DNA of 64,000 nt. Source: Oligella urethralis DSM 7531 (GTDB taxonomy: Bacteria > Pseudomonadota > Gammaproteobacteria > Burkholderiales > Burkholderiaceae_B). The translations under genes were made by a program, and so were the position numbers. Of the stretch, positions 17,085-25,107 are shown in pieces. The stretch covers positions 1 through 64,000 of the forward strand of contig NZ_AQVB01000007.1 of assembly GCF_000372065.1 (NCBI RefSeq). Direction: 5' to 3'. The notes beneath the pieces were generated by a model that saw nothing but the letters and a program-made list of their open reading frames with translations, was not told the origin of the DNA and made no database searches. Each line of letters begins with the position of its first letter. The stretch's first letter is position 1.

Positions 17085-18749
17085 ATGAGTGAACGTGAAT
17101 CCATGGAATTTGATGTAGTGATCGTCGGCGGTGGTCCAGCTGGTCTAGCCACTGCGATTCGTTTAAAGCAGTTAGCGGCAGAGGCTGATCAAGACATTGA
17201 AATCTGTGTGGTCGAAAAAGGTGGTGAGATTGGGGCGCATATTTTATCCGGCGCCATCATGGATCCCATCGCGTTAAATGAGCTTATCCCTGACTGGAAG
17301 GAGCGCGGAGCCCCGCTCACAGTTGAGGTGACTGAGGATCAATTTTTATTTCTCAGTGAAAATGGCGCTAAAAAAACACCGGACTTTCTCTTACCCCCTA
17401 ACTTTAAAAACCACGGCAACTACATTGTACGTTTAGGTGATGTCACCAAATGGTTAGGTGAGCAGGCGGAGGAGCTAGGAGTCAATATCTTCGCTGGTTT
17501 TGCTGCAACTGAGGTACTTTACGATGACAATGGCGCAGTAAAAGGCATTGTCACCGGTGATATGGGTGTTAATCGCGATGGCACGCATTCTGACAACTAT
17601 ACCCCCGGCTACGAGCTACTTGCTAAATACACTGTCTTTGCCGAGGGTGCGCGTGGTCAATTGGGTCGTCAACTGATTGCCAAGTTCAATTTAGACAAAG
17701 ACGCCGATCCGCAGAGTTACGGTATCGGCATTAAGGAGATGTGGGAGGTTAAGCCAGAACAGTCTAAGCCTGGTCTAGCCATTCACACCTCGGGCTGGCC
17801 TTTAGATAGCAAGACCTATGGCGGTACTTTCCTCTACCACTTGGATAATAACCTCGTGGTCGTTGGCATGGTGGTGGGTCTAGACTATGAAAACCCGTAT
17901 CTATCACCGTTTGAGGAGTTTCAACGCTTTAAAACACATCCGAGCATTCGTACCACCTTTGAGGGTGGTAAGCGCATTGCTTACGGTGCGCGTGCGATTA
18001 CAGCGGGCGGTTTATTATCGCTACCTAAGTTGGTATTCCCGGGCGGCGCCTTAGTGGGCTGTGATGCCGGCTTCCTTAATGCCTCACGGATTAAGGGAAG
18101 CCATGCGGCCATCAAATCGGGTAAGCTCTGTGCCGAAGCGATTTTCGAGGCCCTTAAAGGGATTGATCAGAGCGTCGAAAACCCAGTTTATCCGCAGTTG
18201 GATGCCTATCCTAAGGCCTTTGAAGCCTCTTGGCTACACGAGGAGCTCAATAAGGCGCGTAACTTCAAGCAATGGTTTAAAAAGGGTCTATATGTCGGTG
18301 CCTTAATGACCGGTATTGAGCAGTTACTCTTTAAAGGGAAAATGCCTTGGACGATTCACCGCAACAAGGCTGATCACGAGTGCTTAAAACCAGCCGCTGA
18401 GTGCACTAAGATTGACTATCCTAAACCTGATGGCGTGTTGACCTTTGACCGCTTAAGCTCGGTCTTTTTATCCAATACCCACCACGACGATAATCAGCCA
18501 ATTCACTTAACCCTCAAAGATGCGACCGTGCCTGTGCGTGTGAATCTAGCAAAATACGCCGGTCCAGAGCAACGCTATTGCCCTGCCGGGGTGTATGAGT
18601 TTACCAAGGACGATCAGGGCGAGGATCAGTTACAGATTAACGCTGAGAACTGCGTACACTGTAAAACCTGTGATATCAAGGATCCGACGCAAAATATTGT
18701 GTGGGTAGCGCCACAAGGCGGCGAGGGTCCGGTGTATTCGGGTATGTAG
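17085..18749 (+). CDS. etfD: Electron transfer flavoprotein-ubiquinone oxidoreductase
   Basis: ETF-QO is a 554-residue inner membrane-associated enzyme that passes electrons from electron transfer flavoprotein to ubiquinone, completing beta-oxidation and amino acid dehydrogenation. The FAD-binding Rossmann motif VVIVGGGPAGLATAIRLK lies at about 10-27. The central quinone-binding region includes GGLLSLPKLVFPGGALVGCD. The C-terminal ferredoxin-like domain carries the [4Fe-4S] cysteines (RYCPAGVYEF, then CVHCKTCDIKDPTQNIVW). Length and motif order match the family. A GGGAG ribosome site precedes the ATG at 17085. The etfAB genes are not in the window. Confidence 0.96.
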   Translation: MSERESMEFDVVIVGGGPAGLATAIRLKQLAAEADQDIEICVVEKGGEIGAHILSGAIMDPIALNELIPDWKERGAPLTVEVTEDQFLFLSENGAKKTPDFLLPPNFKNHGNYIVRLGDVTKWLGEQAEELGVNIFAGFAATEVLYDDNGAVKGIVTGDMGVNRDGTHSDNYTPGYELLAKYTVFAEGARGQLGRQLIAKFNLDKDADPQSYGIGIKEMWEVKPEQSKPGLAIHTSGWPLDSKTYGGTFLYHLDNNLVVVGMVVGLDYENPYLSPFEEFQRFKTHPSIRTTFEGGKRIAYGARAITAGGLLSLPKLVFPGGALVGCDAGFLNASRIKGSHAAIKSGKLCAEAIFEALKGIDQSVENPVYPQLDAYPKAFEASWLHEELNKARNFKQWFKKGLYVGALMTGIEQLLFKGKMPWTIHRNKADHECLKPAAECTKIDYPKPDGVLTFDRLSSVFLSNTHHDDNQPIHLTLKDATVPVRVNLAKYAGPEQRYCPAGVYEFTKDDQGEDQLQINAENCVHCKTCDIKDPTQNIVWVAPQGGEGPVYSGM

Positions 18750-18803
18750 TTAGCGCTTTGCCTTAGTTCGGTTAGGCAGCGCTTGCGCTTAGCTCACCAG
18801 AGT

Positions 18804-18856
18804 AGCCATCTGATGGCGGGTTCATCCCGTTCTCACATCAGATGGCTTTATTTTTT
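18804..18856 (+). terminator. Terminator of etfD
   Basis: A perfect 12-bp stem (18804-18815 with 18836-18847) contains a small inner hairpin and is followed by TTATTTTTT. Confidence 0.85.
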
Positions 18857-18874
18857 GCTGCAGGTAGCGAGCGC

Positions 18875-19208
18875 CATCAATTCAATCAAATCGAAGCGAC
18901 GCGACACGATTAATTTCAAGCACTTATACAACACTTCTTAGAAACCACCTCACGTGTTACAAAAAAGATTTTTAAACAGTGGGGCCTTGATTATGAGCTG
19001 ATGCTTTAGACTTCAATCAATGGCGCTAGATACTTTAAATGCGAATTATTCTCTTCCAGACTAGGTCTTATATGGCTCTGCAGCAAACACAATTAGTTTA
19101 AACTTGGATTTAGCAACAAATACGCCTTGTTTTGAGCTTAAGTTTTATTACATCTACGATAATAACAACCTTGCGATTTACAATTTAGTAGGACAAAACC
19201 TCATCTAA
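18875..19208 (+). pseudogene. Decayed coding region, family not recognised
   Basis: Between etfD and the NlpC gene, two protein-like stretches lie in different frames and are broken by stops. The first (18875-19009) reads HQFNQIEATRHD, a stop, then FQALIQHFLETTSRVTKKIF and KQWGLDYELML before a stop. The second runs from ATG 19020 to TAA 19206-19208, with an internal TAG at 19062-19064, and includes GSAANTISLNLDLATN and PCFELKFYYIYDNNN. The composition looks like protein rather than random AT-rich DNA. This suggests remnants of one or two genes that decayed by stops and a frameshift. The first fragment has a vague phasin-like flavour. I cannot assign either family. Confidence 0.4.
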
Positions 19209-19305
19209 TGCCTTGTAACTCCTTGGAATTTTATATAAAATCTTACTACTTGCTCGCAAGTGAAAACCTTACTATTCTAATTATATTGTTACCTTTTTTT
19301 GTGAT

Positions 19306-19998
19306 ATGGCTCAATTAAACTTTGCAAAATCACACGGGTTTCAGGTTTTCTGCCAAAAATTATTTGTAGTAACTGGATTTATTGCAGGACTGACGTTTAG
19401 TAGCGTCACTATGGCAGATAATCAGAAGGACGTGATCGGTGACTTGATTATTCAATCAAGCATCAAACAAAGCGCTGTTTCTATTAACAATACCCCCGCT
19501 TCTACTGAGTGGCGTGCTGACTTAAATGACCCCATCGGTCAGTTACTCAGCCAGACTAAAGCTGATCTAGGTAGTAAAAACGCTGCCGTACAGCTAAGCA
19601 CCCCAACCACCGCTTCTGGTGAGTTAGCGCAAGCTGCGCTTAACTACTTAGGTGTTAGATATCGTTTTGGCGGTACCTCGCCTAGCAGTGGCTTTGACTG
19701 CAGCGGTTTAATTCACTACATTGCGAATAAGCACTTAGGCATGGAGATTCCACGCGTGGCCGCTTCTCAGGCGCAATTAGGCACGGCTGTTAAGCGCAGT
19801 GAGTTGCAGCCCGGTGATTTGGTATTTTTTAATACCCGCGGTGCCCGCAATTCTCACGTTGGCGTTTACTTAGGCAATAACGAGTTCGTGCATGCCCCCC
19901 GTTCAGGTGCTGTCGTTCGTGTCGAGAAAATCAGTTCCTACTGGGATAAGCGCTGGAACGGCGCCCGTCGTTTAAGCGGTACTAAGACTCACTTCTAG
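19306..19998 (+). CDS. Secreted NlpC/P60 peptidoglycan endopeptidase
   Basis: The product is a 230-residue murein hydrolase, predicted to cut stem peptides in the periplasm. An N-terminal signal region (hydrophobic about 18-37, VTGFIAGLTFSSVTMA) precedes a linker and then the NlpC/P60 domain (about 108-226). Catalytic residues are visible: Cys in GFDCSGLIHYI, His in SHVGVYLGN and a second polar His in EFVHAPRSG. The family is MepS/Spr-like. The ATG at 19306 has no good ribosome site in its T-rich leader. No better start exists before the signal peptide. The leader is unusual and translation may be weak or regulated. Confidence 0.9.
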   Translation: MAQLNFAKSHGFQVFCQKLFVVTGFIAGLTFSSVTMADNQKDVIGDLIIQSSIKQSAVSINNTPASTEWRADLNDPIGQLLSQTKADLGSKNAAVQLSTPTTASGELAQAALNYLGVRYRFGGTSPSSGFDCSGLIHYIANKHLGMEIPRVAASQAQLGTAVKRSELQPGDLVFFNTRGARNSHVGVYLGNNEFVHAPRSGAVVRVEKISSYWDKRWNGARRLSGTKTHF

Positions 19999-20047
19999 AC
20001 GTCTAATTTTAGCGGTGCGATAGACCCTATCGCCTGATACAGAAAAG

Positions 20048-20080
20048 CAGCTCCATATCTTCTGATGTGGAGCTCTTTTT
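20048..20080 (+). terminator. Terminator of the NlpC/P60 gene
   Basis: AGCTCCATAT pairs with ATGTGGAGCT (20049-20058 with 20065-20074, one G-T) and is followed by CTTTTTAT. Confidence 0.8.
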
Positions 20081-20104
20081 ATGGGCGCATAACGATGACG
20101 CCCA

Positions 20105-20152
20105 ATCAAAAAAGCCTCCGAAATTTAGCTGAACAAAGCCAAATTCAGAGGC
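20105..20152 (-). terminator. Terminator of the DUF2325/small-protein operon
   Basis: GCCTC-containing arms (20114-20126 and 20141-20152, with one mismatch and one bulge) are followed on the minus strand by TTTTTTGATT. It lies 22 bases beyond the stop of the 55-residue gene. Confidence 0.7.
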
Positions 20153-20173
20153 AGAAAACGATAAATATAAAAA

Positions 20174-20341
20174 CTAGTTTGAATAAATAAGCTGCAGGCT
20201 AGGAGCCTCCTTGATAAAGAGGCTGACACTCGCCTGAGAGCCGTCAAGCGGTGTGTCGATGCGCAGTCCGAAACAATTCCAGATCACAAAAAGTAGCATC
20301 AAACGGCTAAACCACTTTTGAAATCTTAAAGCGCTAGTCAT
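20174..20341 (-). CDS. Small membrane protein, 55 residues, in a Fur-box operon
   Basis: A short gene lies directly downstream of the DUF2325 gene: its ATG (20341) is 15 bases beyond the DUF2325 stop and is preceded by an exceptionally good ribosome site, GAGGAGGT. The product starts MTSALRFQKWFSRLMLLFVI, giving a positively charged N-terminus and one hydrophobic helix (about 13-27), followed by a short polar tail (GLRIDTPLDGSQASVSLF...YSN). It is predicted to be a single-pass inner membrane protein or a small exported peptide. No family is recognised. The ribosome site, spacing, terminator and coding continuity together argue it is real and co-expressed with DUF2325 under iron control. Confidence 0.7.
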   Translation of the reverse strand: MTSALRFQKWFSRLMLLFVIWNCFGLRIDTPLDGSQASVSLFIKEAPSLQLIYSN

Positions 20342-20356
20342 CCCACACCTCCTCGC

Positions 20357-20701
20357 TTAGTGACGAGCTTGTTGTAGCTCAGGTCGATTAGGGCAGGTCG
20401 CGCAGGCCGCTTTAAAACCACAGCGCGCTAGGGCCTCCTGCATACTGCCTTTAGAACGGCGGCAGCAGACAATCTGCACGCCAGCCTTTTGCGCAGCGCA
20501 ACGGTAGGACTTCATCACATTATGACCTAGAAAATCGGTCAATAAAATGACTAAACTAGTGCCACTCGGCAATTGATCCACACGCTTTTGATGCGATACC
20601 TCACGACCACTAATATGATGCTTGACTTTAATATTGTGCGATTTTAAAAGATCGGTCAAATTACCTAAACGGTCCGCACCCACTACTAACGCTCCAGTCA
20701 T
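20357..20701 (-). CDS. DUF2325 family protein
   Basis: The product is 114 residues, cytoplasmic. The start MTGALVVGADRLGNLTDLL resembles the nucleotide-like fold motif of DUF2325, and VKHHISGREV matches the family's HH-x-GG-E block. LVILLTDFLGHNVMKSY follows. The C-terminus is Cys-rich (IVCCRRSK, RCGF, CATCPNRP), suggesting metal binding. An AGGAG ribosome site precedes the ATG at 20701. The promoter carries a Fur box, so expression should rise under iron starvation. It heads a two-gene operon with the 55-residue protein. Its molecular function is unknown. Confidence 0.85.
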   Translation of the reverse strand: MTGALVVGADRLGNLTDLLKSHNIKVKHHISGREVSHQKRVDQLPSGTSLVILLTDFLGHNVMKSYRCAAQKAGVQIVCCRRSKGSMQEALARCGFKAACATCPNRPELQQARH

Positions 20702-20747
20702 AACATTCTCCTAATTCATTTATAGCTAAAATCAATCGCATAAATGA

Positions 20748-20777
20748 ATTATAGATGATAATGATTCTCATTTGCAA
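20748..20777 (-). promoter_or_regulatory. Promoter with embedded Fur box
   Basis: On the minus strand, -35 TTGCAA (20772-20777) and -10 TATAAT (20748-20753) are separated by 18 bases. The spacer contains a Fur-box match at 20757-20775 (plus-strand reading GATAATGATTCTCATTTGC), 15 of 19 positions matching the E. coli consensus by my count. This placement would block RNA polymerase when Fur-Fe2+ binds. Confidence 0.8.
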
Positions 20778-20844
20778 GCGTTATGTCGTATTGACCTAGA
20801 CTGTGTAGGGTTTTTAGAGCGCACCGCCCTAGCACTCAGACAAA

Positions 20845-21780
20845 CTAAGCCAACATATCATCTAAGGCATGGCGAGAAATCTTTTGACTGCTACACATGG
20901 TCACGAACTCATACAGGTAATCACGCACAAACACACCCTTTCTAAGTCCTAGACGCGTGGTATGACGGCCGAATAGATGACCTACCGGAATTTGGATCAA
21001 GGCCGCATCACGCCCTGGGTCAAAAGCCATGCCAGCAATAATGCCTAGCCCCATATTCAAATTTACATAGGTTTTAATCACATCGGCATCGACCGCCTCT
21101 AAAATAATATCCGGCACCAAACCATGTTCGGCAAAGACACGGTCGATGGTGGTACGACCAGAAAAAGCACGGTCATAGGTAATCAACGGATACTGCTGAA
21201 TCTGCTCCAAAGTGATATTTTTTGCTTGTGAGGTTGTTAATTGACTAAGAGGATGCTCACTACTCATCACTAACACATGCTCCCACTCATAGCAGTCAAG
21301 CGTCACAATATCACTCACTTGCGACAGAGTTTCAGTAGCAAACGCAATATCGATTTCGTCGTGCAGCAAACGATTAGCGAGCTGTGGTGGATCACCCTCA
21401 CTTAAACTAACACGGACTTTAGGAAATTTTTTGGTAAATTCAATCAGAAATTTCGGCAAAAAATAACGCGCTTGGGCATGGGTACAACCAATGATCAAAC
21501 TACCCTCGTCATTTTCCGCCAGATCATCGCTTAAGCGCTTTAAATTATCGACCTGACGCATAATATCGTCAATGATGACGCTCACTTGCTGACCGGCCTC
21601 AGTCAAGCCACGCAGGCGCTTACCGTGGCGCTCAAAAATAGTAATACCAAGCTCATCTTCCAACTCAATAATCGCTTTGGAAACACCGGGTTGTGAGCTG
21701 TAAAGCTGCCTTGCTGCCTCGGTTAAATTAAAGTTTTGACGAATGGTTTCTCGTACAAAACGAAATTGCTGTAAATTCAT
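20845..21780 (-). CDS. cysB: LysR-type regulator CysB
   Basis: The product is a 311-residue LysR-family activator of sulfur assimilation and cysteine synthesis, responding to O- or N-acetylserine. The N-terminal helix-turn-helix (MNLQQFRFVRETIRQ, LTEAARQLYSSQPGVSKAII, ELEDELGITIFERHGKRLRG) is almost diagnostic of the CysB/Cbl group. The effector domain contains IIGCTHAQARYFLP and DVIKTYVNLNMGLGI, typical of CysB inducer-binding regions. It is monocistronic here, between the Fur-regulated operon and lptF. CysB targets are not in the window. Confidence 0.92.
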   Translation of the reverse strand: MNLQQFRFVRETIRQNFNLTEAARQLYSSQPGVSKAIIELEDELGITIFERHGKRLRGLTEAGQQVSVIIDDIMRQVDNLKRLSDDLAENDEGSLIIGCTHAQARYFLPKFLIEFTKKFPKVRVSLSEGDPPQLANRLLHDEIDIAFATETLSQVSDIVTLDCYEWEHVLVMSSEHPLSQLTTSQAKNITLEQIQQYPLITYDRAFSGRTTIDRVFAEHGLVPDIILEAVDADVIKTYVNLNMGLGIIAGMAFDPGRDAALIQIPVGHLFGRHTTRLGLRKGVFVRDYLYEFVTMCSSQKISRHALDDMLA

Positions 21781-21901
21781 ACAATGGTCGCTCCACTAAC
21801 ATCTCAGCTCAATTCAGTAAAGCATTATATTAATATGATTTTTTCTTATAATACACATTAAGCTTATAACGTATGAATATATAACAACATCATCATAGCA
21901 G

Positions 21902-23023
21902 CTACACCGTCGGCGCCTCAACTAGCGGTGGCTTAGGCTTTTTCACCCGTATTTGACGCCAAAAGAAATACACGCAGAGCATGGTCGCCAGTAAATTAAG
22001 CCCTAAGGTCCCCTCAAAAAAACCGACCGTGCCGTTAGCAATCCAACTACGCATCAGATTCAGTAAATTCATATAGAGTAGCGCCACCAAACCGGCAATC
22101 ACCAGATTAATCGAGCGTCCCATCCGCGGATTCACCGCTCCTAGAGGTATGGCAAGCAGCGCCAAATTTAAGGCAGCAATGGGCATCGATACCCGCCACA
22201 TAATTTGCCCGTCACTCTTAGGCTGGCGGTCGTTAATTAAATCAACAAAAGGACGCGCCTTTAGACGTGATAACACCGCCTGCCGAATCGCCTCTTCACT
22301 GCCGGCATCAGCCGTTTTAATCTGCATGGTAAAGGAGTCAAAATGCGTCATTCGAAACTCGTTCGATTCATTGCGCATATCGTAGCGATTGCCAGGACCC
22401 AAATCAATAAAACGTCGTCCCTGCACATCCACCCGATAATCCGCATGATCGGCGGTAATGGTACTGCTCCAGCCATCATCCTCGGTGATACGGGCAAAGA
22501 CCCTACCCAAACCGCTCTCTAAGGTCTCATCTTGTTCAATAAAAAAGACCCGTGCACCATGCTGCGTTTCAATAAACTGACCGGTAGCAATTTTAAAAAT
22601 ATCTGAACGTTGCTCAAAGCGCTGACGATACTCTTCAATTTTGGCATAGGCCCATGGCGACACCTGAATCGTCAATAAGCCAATCAGCGCACAAATTGGC
22701 AAGGCAACACGTAATACCGGTTTAAGCCAAGTGATTAAGGAGATCCCGCTGCTAAACCACACGACCATCTCATTTTCCCGATAACTGCGGGAAACGGTAA
22801 TAATCACAGCAATAAATAAGGTCACTGTTAAAATAGTGGGTAGCGCTGTCACACTGGAAAAGGCCGCAATCCCTAGGACGATATCCGAGCCAATGGTGCC
22901 CTCTGCTGCCTGGCCCAATAACCTAACCAACAACACACTGAGCCAGACCACCATCAAGGTAGACATCACCACCCCGGCGTGACTGCTTATTTCGTTAACT
23001 GCTGAGCGTTTGAATAGCGACAT
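21902..23023 (-). CDS. lptF: LPS export ABC transporter permease LptF
   Basis: The product is 373 residues, one of two permeases of the LptB2FG complex that extracts lipopolysaccharide from the inner membrane. Three N-terminal membrane helices (about 15-125) precede a periplasmic beta-jellyroll (about 135-265), then three C-terminal helices (about 275-355). ENEMVVWFSSGISLITWLKP matches the coupling-helix region, and SMPIAALNLALLAIPLGAVNPR is a conserved LptF segment. It is divergent from pepA, as in other proteobacteria. The usual next gene, lptG, is absent: the minus strand continues into cysB. Confidence 0.92.
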   Translation of the reverse strand: MSLFKRSAVNEISSHAGVVMSTLMVVWLSVLLVRLLGQAAEGTIGSDIVLGIAAFSSVTALPTILTVTLFIAVIITVSRSYRENEMVVWFSSGISLITWLKPVLRVALPICALIGLLTIQVSPWAYAKIEEYRQRFEQRSDIFKIATGQFIETQHGARVFFIEQDETLESGLGRVFARITEDDGWSSTITADHADYRVDVQGRRFIDLGPGNRYDMRNESNEFRMTHFDSFTMQIKTADAGSEEAIRQAVLSRLKARPFVDLINDRQPKSDGQIMWRVSMPIAALNLALLAIPLGAVNPRMGRSINLVIAGLVALLYMNLLNLMRSWIANGTVGFFEGTLGLNLLATMLCVYFFWRQIRVKKPKPPLVEAPTV

Positions 23024-23088
23024 AGAGATTCTTAAGCGATAATAACTAACACAATGAAGTTTTAATTATAAGGAATAAGGACAGACAA

Positions 23089-24591
23089 ATGGAATTTAAA
23101 GTACAGCAAGCAAAGTCATTTGAAGAGATTAAGACCGAGGCCTTAATTGTCGGCGTTTATCAGGAGCAAGCACTTGGCCTTGCGGCTGAAGCCATCAATA
23201 AGGCGTCGAAAAATGCCATTGCCCCATTATTAAAAAAAGAATTTAAAGCCACCCTGGGCAGCAGTCTCGTCCTACGCCATCTTAAAGGCGTGGAAGCCGA
23301 GCGCATCGTCCTAATCGGTCTTGGTAAAAAGGAAGATTACAATGCGAAGGCGCTCATCAAAGCGCATGAAGCACTAGCTAAGCTATGCAATGAGCTAAGC
23401 CTAGAAAAAGTGACCAATACCTTATTATTGGAAAAGGTGACGACGCTCTCCCTAGCCGAAGCCCTTAGATTGGCCACACGTACCCTTGAAAATGCGCAGT
23501 ACAGCTACACCACCACCTTGGGCAAAGAAAACAAAAAGAACCAGGATAAGCCTACGCTAGAGCAACTGGTATTTCTACTTGATGATAAGCATGATAAAGC
23601 CATGGATAAGGCCATTGCTGAAGGACAAGCGATTGCTCGCGGTATGGCATTGACGCGTGAACTAGGTAATTTACCGGGTAATATCGCCACTCCTAGCTAC
23701 CTAGGTGAGCAAGCTAAGACGCTGGCTAAAAAATACCAATCACTGAGCGTACAGGTGCTAGAGAAAAAACAGATTGAAGCGCTTAATATGGGCGCTTTCC
23801 TATCGGTTGCCGCAGGCTCTGATGAGCCACCACGCTTTATTATTTTGCATCATAAGCCTAAAAAAGAGACTAGCACCAAAGCCCCCATCGTCTTTGTGGG
23901 CAAGGGTGTCACCTTCGATACTGGCGGTATTTCATTAAAACCAGGCGCTTCAATGGATGAGATGAAATGGGATATGTGCGGTGCGGCTACCGTCTTAGGC
24001 CTGTTTAAATTTATCGCTGAGATTGAGTTAGAGCGCGAAGTCGTCGGTCTCATCCCTGCCACCGAAAATATGCCTAGCGGTCATGCCACCAAACCGGGTG
24101 ATGTGGTCACCAGTATGTCTGGTCAAACCATTGAGATTCTGAATACCGACGCAGAGGGTCGCTTAATTTTATGTGATGCCTTAAGCTACGCCGAGCGCTT
24201 TGAGCCGGCAGCGGTGATTGATATTGCCACCTTGACGGGCGCTTGCGTAATTGCCCTTGGTAAGGTCAATAGCGGTCTTTTTGCCAATCATGAGGAGCTC
24301 AGTGCAGCCCTGCAGCAAGCGGGTAAAGATGCCTGCGATACAGCGTGGCCAATGCCTTTGGACGAAGAGTATCAGCAGCAATTAAAGAGCGATTTTGCTG
24401 ATATGCAGAATATTGGCGGTCGTGACGCAGGCGCCATCACAGCCGCATGCTTCCTAGCACGCTTTACTAAAAAGTATCCATGGGCGCACTTAGATATTGC
24501 GGGTACAGCGTGGGATAAAGGCGGTGCGACCAAGGGCTCCACTGGCCGTCCAGTACCTTTATTAGCCCAGTATTTATTGGATAATCATTAA
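23089..24591 (+). CDS. pepA: Leucyl aminopeptidase (M17)
   Basis: The product is a 500-residue cytoplasmic, hexameric, two-metal aminopeptidase with broad specificity for N-terminal Leu and related residues. An N-terminal macro-like domain (about 1-165) is followed by the catalytic domain. Metal and active-site motifs are GKGVTFDTGGISLKPG (Lys, Asp), MKWDMCGAATVLG (Asp) and the M17 signature NTDAEGRLIL. RDAGAITAACFLARF and PWAHLDIAGTAW close the domain. An AAGGA ribosome site precedes the ATG. It is followed by holC, the conserved pepA-holC order. Confidence 0.96.
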   Translation: MEFKVQQAKSFEEIKTEALIVGVYQEQALGLAAEAINKASKNAIAPLLKKEFKATLGSSLVLRHLKGVEAERIVLIGLGKKEDYNAKALIKAHEALAKLCNELSLEKVTNTLLLEKVTTLSLAEALRLATRTLENAQYSYTTTLGKENKKNQDKPTLEQLVFLLDDKHDKAMDKAIAEGQAIARGMALTRELGNLPGNIATPSYLGEQAKTLAKKYQSLSVQVLEKKQIEALNMGAFLSVAAGSDEPPRFIILHHKPKKETSTKAPIVFVGKGVTFDTGGISLKPGASMDEMKWDMCGAATVLGLFKFIAEIELEREVVGLIPATENMPSGHATKPGDVVTSMSGQTIEILNTDAEGRLILCDALSYAERFEPAAVIDIATLTGACVIALGKVNSGLFANHEELSAALQQAGKDACDTAWPMPLDEEYQQQLKSDFADMQNIGGRDAGAITAACFLARFTKKYPWAHLDIAGTAWDKGGATKGSTGRPVPLLAQYLLDNH

Positions 24592-24606
24592 TGGTAGGAA
24601 ATGGTC

Positions 24607-25095
24607 ATGAGCGTTAGGGTGTATTTTGCGTTTGGGGTTCGACACCGCATTCAACAAGCGGCACTGACGGCTGCCAAAAACTATCGCTCGGCCAAAAAAA
24701 TCCTGGTCTATAGTTCTGAGCAAAAGCGACTGGATGGCTTCAGTCGCATGCTCTGGGATGTTGCGCCGACTGCCTTTGTGCCACACGAACAAGTGGAATC
24801 CGCGGCGCATTTAGCGCAACTCATCCATGAGGACTGGGGGCACGAGCAGCAGCCAACGCCCGTGCTGTTGGTGCAGGATCCGAGTTTACTGGCTGCTAGC
24901 GAGCTCGCTGCCATTGCAGAGGAGGTGTGGCTACTTAATCTTGATTTGGCCTGTCCGCCGCATTATACGCAGTTTGCCTGTGTCCTCGAAATTGTTTCCG
25001 AGCACGAGCAGGATAAGCAATACGCCCGCAATCGCTGGAAGCACTATCGCAACGATGGCGCTAATCTAATTGCACACCAAATGACTAGCAATTAA
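24607..25095 (+). CDS. holC: DNA polymerase III chi subunit
   Basis: The product has about 162 residues. HolC links the clamp-loader complex to single-strand binding protein at the replication fork. YFAFGVRHRIQQAALTAAKNYRSA resembles the N-terminal block of the family (given here as two adjoining segments), and the middle carries the LVQDPS and ELAAIAEEVWLLNLD region. I prefer the ATG at 24607, with AGGAA about 6 bases upstream, over the ATG at 24601. It begins 15 bases after pepA and is followed 12 bases later by an unknown gene, so three genes are probably co-transcribed. Confidence 0.88.
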   Translation: MSVRVYFAFGVRHRIQQAALTAAKNYRSAKKILVYSSEQKRLDGFSRMLWDVAPTAFVPHEQVESAAHLAQLIHEDWGHEQQPTPVLLVQDPSLLAASELAAIAEEVWLLNLDLACPPHYTQFACVLEIVSEHEQDKQYARNRWKHYRNDGANLIAHQMTSN

Positions 25096-25107
25096 AGGAA
25101 TCAAGTC

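Noticed and set aside
20713-20750. 10-bp inverted repeat as an mRNA hairpin in the DUF2325 leader
   Set aside because: One arm overlaps the -10 element, so it is not fully transcribed. It could be an operator, but the evidence is weak.
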